Below are positions 58,884 through 64,000 of a stretch of DNA of 64,000 bases, piece by piece. Origin of the DNA: Bacillota bacterium. GTDB lineage: Bacteria; Bacillota; Clostridia; Oscillospirales; Ruminococcaceae. Location: contig JAEWAB010000005.1 of NCBI GenBank assembly GCA_023391875.1, positions 62,001 through 126,000 on the forward strand. The letters run 5' to 3'. The stretch's first letter is position 1; the number at the start of each line of letters is the position of its first letter. The position numbers and the translations under genes were made by a program. Under the pieces are notes generated by a model. The model saw only the letters and a program-made list of their open reading frames with translations. It was not told the origin of the DNA and did no database searches.

Positions 58884-59633
58884 ATGCAGACATTGATGAA
58901 GAAGACCGGCCTGATGACGGCAATCGCCGCGCTGCTCATTCTGGTAGCCCAAACACTGATTGCCCGGGCAGGCTCTGCGGCAGCCAACCTGTTTACATAC
59001 GATGGTATAGACCCGAATGGTAGATTTGCGTGGATCAGCGTCCACCACATCGTCCAAGCGGTAATCGCGCTGGGGGTTATGTGGATATTATCGCGTTTTT
59101 TAAAATTGGACTGGTATTTGCGGCTCGGCGATAAGAAAACGGGGCTGCGCAGCGTGGCATGGTTTGCTGCGATATTCTTAGGGTATACACTTGTTGTCTA
59201 TATTATTGAAGGTAGCTTGGGAAGCTTAAATAGCTATGACTTCCCGTTAAACACCCGAAATATTATGGGGACCTTGGGGTTTCAGCTGCTGCTGAGCGGC
59301 CCCTCCGAAGAGATTTTATTCCGCGCCTTCCCCATTGCTATCCTAACGTGTACGCTGCAAAGGGAGATCGGCATCCGATTTTTCAAGTGGCATATTAGCC
59401 TGCCGGTGATTATTGCGGCCGTGTTTTTTGCCGTTGCGCACATCAGTTGGAGTATCACGAAGTTTTATATATCGTTTGATCCTTTTCAGTTGGTTTATGC
59501 CTTTGTGCTAGGCATTATTTACGGTGTTATCTATCAAAAGAGCAAGAGTGTACTCTACCCCATGATGGTGCATAGCATCAGTAATTTTATCATGGTGGGG
59601 GTAGGGTATTGTATGGCATCTTTAAATTTATAG
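58884..59633 (+). CDS. CPBP-family intramembrane metalloprotease
   Basis: The 249-residue protein follows GAAGGAG. Six to eight membrane helices carry the CPBP (Abi/Rce1) motifs: SGPSEEILFRAFPI (EExxxR), FFAVAHISW (first His motif) and the terminal MMVHSISNFI. Family members cleave prenylated or small peptides and can process bacteriocins or protect against them. No such peptide gene was found nearby. It is 24 bases upstream of the GNAT-GyrI gene. Confidence 0.85.
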   Translation: MQTLMKKTGLMTAIAALLILVAQTLIARAGSAAANLFTYDGIDPNGRFAWISVHHIVQAVIALGVMWILSRFLKLDWYLRLGDKKTGLRSVAWFAAIFLGYTLVVYIIEGSLGSLNSYDFPLNTRNIMGTLGFQLLLSGPSEEILFRAFPIAILTCTLQREIGIRFFKWHISLPVIIAAVFFAVAHISWSITKFYISFDPFQLVYAFVLGIIYGVIYQKSKSVLYPMMVHSISNFIMVGVGYCMASLNL

Positions 59634-59657
59634 CGTTAGCGAAGCGAGGAATGCATT

Positions 59658-60605
59658 TTGGAACTGAAAACCGGAAGATTAAGAATTATCCCGTTGAGTA
59701 TTGAGGAATTGGGGTTACTGATTGAGGATACAACCAAGGTCGATGAGGCACTAAAGCTGACCCCATCGGGCGAATCACTGGATGACGACACCAAGCAGGC
59801 GATGCAGGAGCTGTACGGTAGAGCTGTCCTCTTCCCCGCTGATTACCTCTGGAGCACTCAATGGCAGATTGTTTTAACATCCGAGAACCGATCTATCGGC
59901 GGGGCATGCTTTAAAGGCAACCCGAACCAAGACGGCGAGGTTGAAATTGGCTACGGATTAAGCCCAGATTATCGCGGATACGGGTATATGAAAGAAGCCG
60001 CGTCCGCCCTGTGCCGTTGGGCGCTAGAGCAGCCGGGGGTTATCAGCGTGGTGGCTGAAACCGATAAGGACAACCTTGCCTCCCAGAAGGTGCTGCAATA
60101 CTGCGGCATGGTGTTTGACAGGGAAACGGACGAGGGCCTTTTCTGGCGCATGAGCCGTGAGCACAAACTCAAAATACGTTTTGAAAACAGGGAACACTTT
60201 AAAGTGTGCGGCTATTCCGTTGAAACGTCGCTTGAGACGAACGACCTAGACCTTGCCCGCCTATGGCAGCACAAAAACGATCTGCTCTCTCTGCAAGACG
60301 GCAATCCGTCCCTATACGGCGTGATGTGGTATAAGGAGAATCACCGTTATTTTTACCTGCTGGGCTTCCCTGTAACGGAGTACCTGCAGTTTTTGGAGGG
60401 GATAGTATTTGCCGAAATCCCTTCTGCACGCTTTGCGGTTGCAGCCGTACCGGAGGGAATGAACGCCGTCGCGGCATGGACCGAATTTTTTGAAACCGAA
60501 CTGCCCGCATACAAGCTCAAACCCGACGCGGAGCACGGGAAGTATTTTGAATACTATGCGCCTGACGGAAGCCTCGAACTATGGACACCCGTTAAACCCA
60601 TATAA
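59658..60605 (+). CDS. GNAT acetyltransferase fused to a GyrI-like effector-binding domain
   Basis: The 315-residue protein starts at TTG with GCGAGGA upstream. Residues ~1-170 are a RimJ/RimL-type GNAT (IEIGYGLSPDYRGYGYMKEA with the CoA loop, then AETDKDNLASQKVLQYCGMV). Residues ~178-315 look like the GyrI-like/effector-binding barrel (FKVCGYSVETSLE; PEGMNAVAAWTEFFETELPA; FEYYAPDGSLELWTPVK). The combination suggests ligand-modulated acetylation. Target unknown. Confidence 0.75.
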   Translation: MELKTGRLRIIPLSIEELGLLIEDTTKVDEALKLTPSGESLDDDTKQAMQELYGRAVLFPADYLWSTQWQIVLTSENRSIGGACFKGNPNQDGEVEIGYGLSPDYRGYGYMKEAASALCRWALEQPGVISVVAETDKDNLASQKVLQYCGMVFDRETDEGLFWRMSREHKLKIRFENREHFKVCGYSVETSLETNDLDLARLWQHKNDLLSLQDGNPSLYGVMWYKENHRYFYLLGFPVTEYLQFLEGIVFAEIPSARFAVAAVPEGMNAVAAWTEFFETELPAYKLKPDAEHGKYFEYYAPDGSLELWTPVKPI

Positions 60606-60625
60606 TTATCTTCAGAATAGAGAAG

Positions 60626-60663
60626 CCAACCCTATACGTTTTTGTATAGGGTTGGTTTTGTTA
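60626..60663 (+). terminator. terminator of the GNAT-GyrI gene
   Basis: CCAACCCTATAC (60626-60637) and GTATAGGGTTGG (60644-60655) form a 12-bp stem followed by TTTTGTTATTT. Confidence 0.85.
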
Positions 60664-60886
60664 TTTGGGGGCTTTACAACGTAACAATGTTATGCTATTC
60701 TGTTTATGGCGAAGAAGGTATATTCTATAAAGTAGCCTGTAAAATCAGAGATTCTAGCTAGAATACGGTAGTGGATTATTTTAACAGAGGCATCAATCAA
60801 AACACTGTTATGCTGTGGTGCCAAAATTCGGGCATTGTGAGGATGCTAAAAAGCCAACGCTGAAGTATAAGAAAAGAGGACGAAAT

Positions 60887-61636
60887 ATGGAAGTAAAATC
60901 AAAAGCGGAGTTATCGGTCGGCAAGCTGTTGCTTTTAACCTTCATCCCTGCGATACTGATTGTTTTGCTTTACGCGCTGTTAGTGACGCTGTGTGCCACG
61001 GTTATCCCGCCCGTGTTATCAATATTGCTTGCTATTGTACTTGTCTTGATTCCTTTTGAACTGGGTGTGATTCTGTACATAAGCAAAAAGGAGTACGGAA
61101 GCTTTAGCTTAAAAAGCGCTTTTATTTTTAACAACAAGCTGCCGGTAATGAAGCTGCTATTATACGCGATTATCCCGTTCATCATTGGGGGCCTTGCCTT
61201 TATGGTGATCCAACCCTTCGAGAACCGCATCCTGTTGGATACGGTGTTTAAGTTTGTTCCCAAACAGTACCTGCTGGCAGACTTCATAAACCAGATAGGC
61301 AATTACCCCAAAGCAACCATCATTATAACGCTTATTTTATACTTGCTACTGAACGGGTTTGCGGGGCCGATTGTGGAAGAACTGTATTTTAGGGGCTATA
61401 TCATGCCGCGCTTAAGCAGATTTAAGGGCTTTGCCCCGATAATAACAGCGGTGCTGTTCTCGCTGTATCACCTGTTTTCACCGTGGGAGAATGTAACCAG
61501 AATCGTTGCCGTTACTCCCTATCACTACGTTGTATGGAAAAAGAAGAATATCTATATCGGGATGATTGTGCACTGTTCGCTGAATCTCGTCTCCAGTTTT
61601 ATGCTGATTTCTACCGTTGTTGGTTTGCTGAAATAG
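60887..61636 (+). CDS. CPBP-family intramembrane protease (second)
   Basis: The start is set at ATG 60887 after AAGAGGAC, giving 249 residues. About seven helices carry the motifs GPIVEELYFRGYIMPRLSRF (EExxxR) and LFSLYHLFSPWE (His). The terminal motif VHCSLNLVSSFM fits CPBP. It differs strongly from the CPBP gene at 58884, so it is not a recent duplicate. Substrate unknown. Confidence 0.85.
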   Translation: MEVKSKAELSVGKLLLLTFIPAILIVLLYALLVTLCATVIPPVLSILLAIVLVLIPFELGVILYISKKEYGSFSLKSAFIFNNKLPVMKLLLYAIIPFIIGGLAFMVIQPFENRILLDTVFKFVPKQYLLADFINQIGNYPKATIIITLILYLLLNGFAGPIVEELYFRGYIMPRLSRFKGFAPIITAVLFSLYHLFSPWENVTRIVAVTPYHYVVWKKKNIYIGMIVHCSLNLVSSFMLISTVVGLLK

Positions 61637-61663
61637 TGCAACGCTAAAAGCCTTATTAATGCT

Positions 61664-61695
61664 AAAGCGCCCGATCTGCGCATCGGGCGCTTTGC
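61664..61695. terminator. terminator between the second CPBP gene and the MBL gene
   Basis: AAAGCGCCCGAT (61664-61675) and ATCGGGCGCTTT (61682-61693) form a 12-bp stem with A and T ends, lying between convergent genes. Confidence 0.75.
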
Positions 61696-61751
61696 TATGC
61701 GGTTATCCATGGAAGTCGTTTTCATATCTAAGGCACAAATGCTACCGATAC

Positions 61752-62381
61752 CTACAGTACCTGTGAAAACCCAAACGGCTTTCCGTGCCCGGGGTATACA
61801 ACAGCGGGGTGCAGCTTTTTAAGCTTGTTAAGGCTCTGCTTCATCGTTTCATGGTCCTCCGCAATGTGGGCAAGCGAGGGGGAGGTAAAATTCATAAACA
61901 TATCCCCGGCAATAAGCTTGCCATCGTCAAACAACAGCGCCATTGAGCCTTGGGTGTGCCCGGGCAGCGACACCACCTCGGCAAACAGCCCGTATCGGGC
62001 GAGGCTCATCCCCTCCTGTAGCGGTACGTCGGGGACAATATGGTTCTTTTCATGAGACTTCGACTTTGAAAGAGTGAGCAGGATACGCCCCATGCTACCC
62101 TTACCCGTCATGGGGCGGAGGACGTCGATATCCGCTTCGCTCATGGCGATGGGGATATCGTACCGGTCTTTAAGATCGTTTGCGCTCCCCGCGTGGTCCA
62201 GATGCCCGTGGGTCAAAAAGATCAGCGAGATATCCTCAGGCGAAAACCCGAGCTTTCGAACCTGCCGTACGATGCGCTCACGGTCTTTGCCGGTGGCGGC
62301 ATCCACCAGCACAAGGCTGTCGTCGTCCTCGATCAGATAACAGTTCACAAAACCGCATGGGATGGTATGTATTTTTGCCAT
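61752..62381 (-). CDS. metallo-beta-lactamase-fold hydrolase
   Basis: The start is set at ATG 62381 after GGAGGTG, giving 209 residues; the longer frame upstream runs over the end of the FkbM gene. The MBL ligands are complete: IFLTHGHLDHAGSAND, VVSLPGHTQGSMALL, KLIAGDMFMNF and VVYPGHGKPFG. It is a small hydrolase of unknown substrate. It follows the FkbM gene by 41 bases. Confidence 0.86.
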   Translation of the reverse strand: MAKIHTIPCGFVNCYLIEDDDSLVLVDAATGKDRERIVRQVRKLGFSPEDISLIFLTHGHLDHAGSANDLKDRYDIPIAMSEADIDVLRPMTGKGSMGRILLTLSKSKSHEKNHIVPDVPLQEGMSLARYGLFAEVVSLPGHTQGSMALLFDDGKLIAGDMFMNFTSPSLAHIAEDHETMKQSLNKLKKLHPAVVYPGHGKPFGFSQVL

Positions 62382-62422
62382 TGTCACACCTCCGTGAAGA
62401 TAGTATTCAGGCGGGCACCCCG

Positions 62423-63514
62423 TTATGGCACCGCGTAAAGGTTGGTATCCCACGCCGGGATGTAGGGGTGATGCCGTAGATACAGGCGATACGCGGGGTT
62501 GAGTGTATGCACCAGCAGCGGAAGGTCGAACAGGTCTTCGTTGCGGTGATAAGCCGAAACAATTAGCCTCGGCGCAAACCGCCGGATGGTGTCTGCACAC
62601 CCCAGCAGCGCCGGATGCTCGGCGCCCTCCACATCCAGCTTGACGAGCGTCGCCTTGCCGCCGTTTAATATATTATCCACCGAATTGACCGAAACGGGTA
62701 TCACGCGCTTTGCCTGCGCGTTTTGGGCAAGTGATGAATTCCGCCCTGCCCTGCCCTCAAAATACAGCGTCGCCTTCTCGTCGTGCGCGCCGATATTCAG
62801 CGCCAGCACGCGCTGCAAATCCTGCCCGGACAGGTACTCCGCCAGCTTATTCATAAGCTTTTTATGGTTCTTTACGTCCGGCTCAAAGGCGGTGATCTGT
62901 TCAAACTGCCCACCGGTATAGCGTAGCAGCTCGCGGATGGTATCACCGTCATAGGCGCCCAAATCCACATAGCATTCATCCTGCCGCGGTTTGATCAGCT
63001 GACCGTAGGCCTCGTTCTTTTCCGTTGTGCAGGCCTTCAGGTACGAAATCTTCCCGCTTATCTTGTAGTTTAATACCGAGCTGAATACAACCCTTGATTG
63101 CTCGTCGGCAAGCAGGCCGTATACCCGCTCAAGCTCCGTTTCGTGCTCACGGGCATAATCCGAGGTAAAAAGCCCCTCCCCCGCCACGGGAACATCCGGC
63201 ACGTAAAGCTCGAATTGGGCGCTCAGCTCGTAAAGCCGCCGCATCGTCGGCTCATCGTGCACCCCAAAGGCGACGAGGATGATAAAGTCCGGATACAGCG
63301 TTTGTATTTCCGCAAGGGTCTTTACACGGTAGCCCTCAAAGCTGTGGCCGCGCACAAAGCCGTCGCTTGCGAAGATATCGCTGACGGCGATATCATACTG
63401 CCTACACACGCGCAGTATCTTTAAGGCGCCGTCGCCCATCCCGTAGAGCACAATCGGCTTTTGTGTTTGGGCAAGCAGCTGCCATACTGTTTGGGTTTCA
63501 TGAATGAACTGCAT
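62423..63514 (-). CDS. FkbM-family SAM-dependent methyltransferase
   Basis: The 363-residue protein has an N-terminal Rossmann-like sugar-nucleotide-type region (KPIVLYGMGDGALKILRVCR). Its FkbM domain begins at ~180: CYVDLGAYDGDTIRELL (SAM loop), ITAFEPDVKNHKKLM, then ATLVKLDVEGAEHPALLGC, the hallmark DVEGAE motif. It probably O-methylates a glycan or secondary metabolite. It overlaps the GNAT gene by 17 bases. Confidence 0.85.
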   Translation of the reverse strand: MQFIHETQTVWQLLAQTQKPIVLYGMGDGALKILRVCRQYDIAVSDIFASDGFVRGHSFEGYRVKTLAEIQTLYPDFIILVAFGVHDEPTMRRLYELSAQFELYVPDVPVAGEGLFTSDYAREHETELERVYGLLADEQSRVVFSSVLNYKISGKISYLKACTTEKNEAYGQLIKPRQDECYVDLGAYDGDTIRELLRYTGGQFEQITAFEPDVKNHKKLMNKLAEYLSGQDLQRVLALNIGAHDEKATLYFEGRAGRNSSLAQNAQAKRVIPVSVNSVDNILNGGKATLVKLDVEGAEHPALLGCADTIRRFAPRLIVSAYHRNEDLFDLPLLVHTLNPAYRLYLRHHPYIPAWDTNLYAVP

Positions 63515-64000
63515 GTATATAATCCTCTTTCAATATTGCGTAGGCGCAGCAATCTGTCAGCACGCCGCGGTGGTTGGGGCCGACTTGACGGCGAATGCCC
63601 TCAAAGCGCATCCCCGCCTTCTGCATGACGCGGCCGGAGCTTACATTCTCCACCTCGTGCAGCGCCTCTAAACGGTTAAAGTTTACCTCTAAAAATAAAA
63701 AACGCATAACCTCATTGAGGGCCTCAAGGGTATAGCCCTGCCCCCAGAACCGCCGCCCGATGCAGTAGCCAAGCTCCCCGCTGCGGATAAGCTCGTTTTG
63801 GCCATGGACACCGATAGAGCCGATGGGTTCGCCCAGCGCCTTTAATTCTATCGCCCACTCGTAGGCATTTTGTTTTTGATAGCAGGGCAGGAAAAGCTGC
63901 TCTAATATAACCTTGGTTTCGTTGACATTCTTATGTGCAGACCATGTGAGGTGTTTGGTAACCTCGCTATCCCCCGCCCAGTTTTTAAACATCGGTTCGG
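63498..64000 (-). CDS. GNAT acetyltransferase (RimJ/RimL type), 5' end outside window
   Basis: The visible frame has 164 residues from an ATG at 63992 that lies mid-domain by family comparison; the frame stays open to the edge (Glu-Pro precede MFKNWAGDSEVTKHLTW). About 15-20 N-terminal residues (the usual ERLxLRRF start) are missing. GNAT motifs: LGYCIGRRFWGQGYTLEALN (CoA loop), NVSSGRVMQKAGMRFEGIRR. It could acetylate a ribosomal protein N-terminus or an antibiotic. It overlaps the FkbM gene by 17 bases. Confidence 0.82.
   Translation of the reverse strand, partial: EPMFKNWAGDSEVTKHLTWSAHKNVNETKVILEQLFLPCYQKQNAYEWAIELKALGEPIGSIGVHGQNELIRSGELGYCIGRRFWGQGYTLEALNEVMRFLFLEVNFNRLEALHEVENVSSGRVMQKAGMRFEGIRRQVGPNHRGVLTDCCAYAILKEDYIHAVHS

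Noticed and set aside
1..64000. tRNA, rRNA or CRISPR array
   Set aside because: No T-loop/acceptor pattern, no rRNA signature and no regularly spaced repeat with unique spacers was seen by eye. A tRNAscan or CRISPR finder run would settle this.

Overview
The window looks like chromosome from a spore-forming anaerobic member of the Firmicutes, class Clostridia, plausibly near Oscillospiraceae/Ruminococcaceae. The evidence is a spoVB-mazG-hup-rqcP-yabP-yabQ-divIC-yabR run, a serine-type D,D-carboxypeptidase, cdaA-cdaR, long-form HPF, hemZ, DUF1540, EFR1-type ferredoxin and MEP-pathway genes (ispD, ispF). A genus cannot be named from sequence alone. I saw no rRNA, tRNA or CRISPR array.

Positions 1-11,350 are an AT-richer accessory region and a graveyard of mobile DNA. 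It holds a beta-propeller protein cut by the window edge, an IS1182-like transposase tail, a protein with an Ada-like zinc knuckle, HNH and large-serine-recombinase scraps, a TPR-Arr (rifampin ADP-ribosyltransferase) fusion with a short leader ORF, recQ stopped by an amber codon at its Q-motif glutamine, a broken VWA gene, and an orphan HSDR_N-type nuclease. Near the 3' end of rlmD there are three degenerate repeats related to the end of that gene. They divide the DNA into small modules (HTH regulator, flavin-fold protein, alpha/beta hydrolase, IS91-like remnant), as expected from repeated integration at an rlmD-end attachment site.

Positions 11,358-23,434 hold rlmD, a NodB-fold protein without its catalytic residues, DUF1540, a P-loop ATPase, an SOS-controlled dinB operon, an EFR1 flavodoxin-ferredoxin, PhzF, a THUMP methyltransferase, HPF and an amidohydrolase. 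Positions 23,714-28,920 are the sporulation/division/stress cluster. Positions 29,030-37,234 are a dense minus-strand housekeeping run (nucleoside kinase, hemZ, MBL hydrolase, dtd, rel, recJ).

Positions 37,491-49,298 hold a flavodoxin, a VanRS-like two-component system next to a D,D-carboxypeptidase, an FAD oxidoreductase, cdaA-cdaR (c-di-AMP), a cysteine-desulfurase-like enzyme with DUF3343, ispD-ispF and a PdaB-like deacetylase. Positions 49,558-64,000 hold lemA-htpX, a lipoprotein, DUF2752, glyA with a possibly structured leader, rarA, an ABC exporter operon with its TetR repressor and two operators, two CPBP proteases, a GNAT-GyrI fusion, an MBL hydrolase, an FkbM methyltransferase and a GNAT cut by the right edge.

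A dispersed hairpin-rich intergenic repeat occurs three times (23.5, 35.1 and 43.0 kb), each time just upstream of a minus-strand gene.
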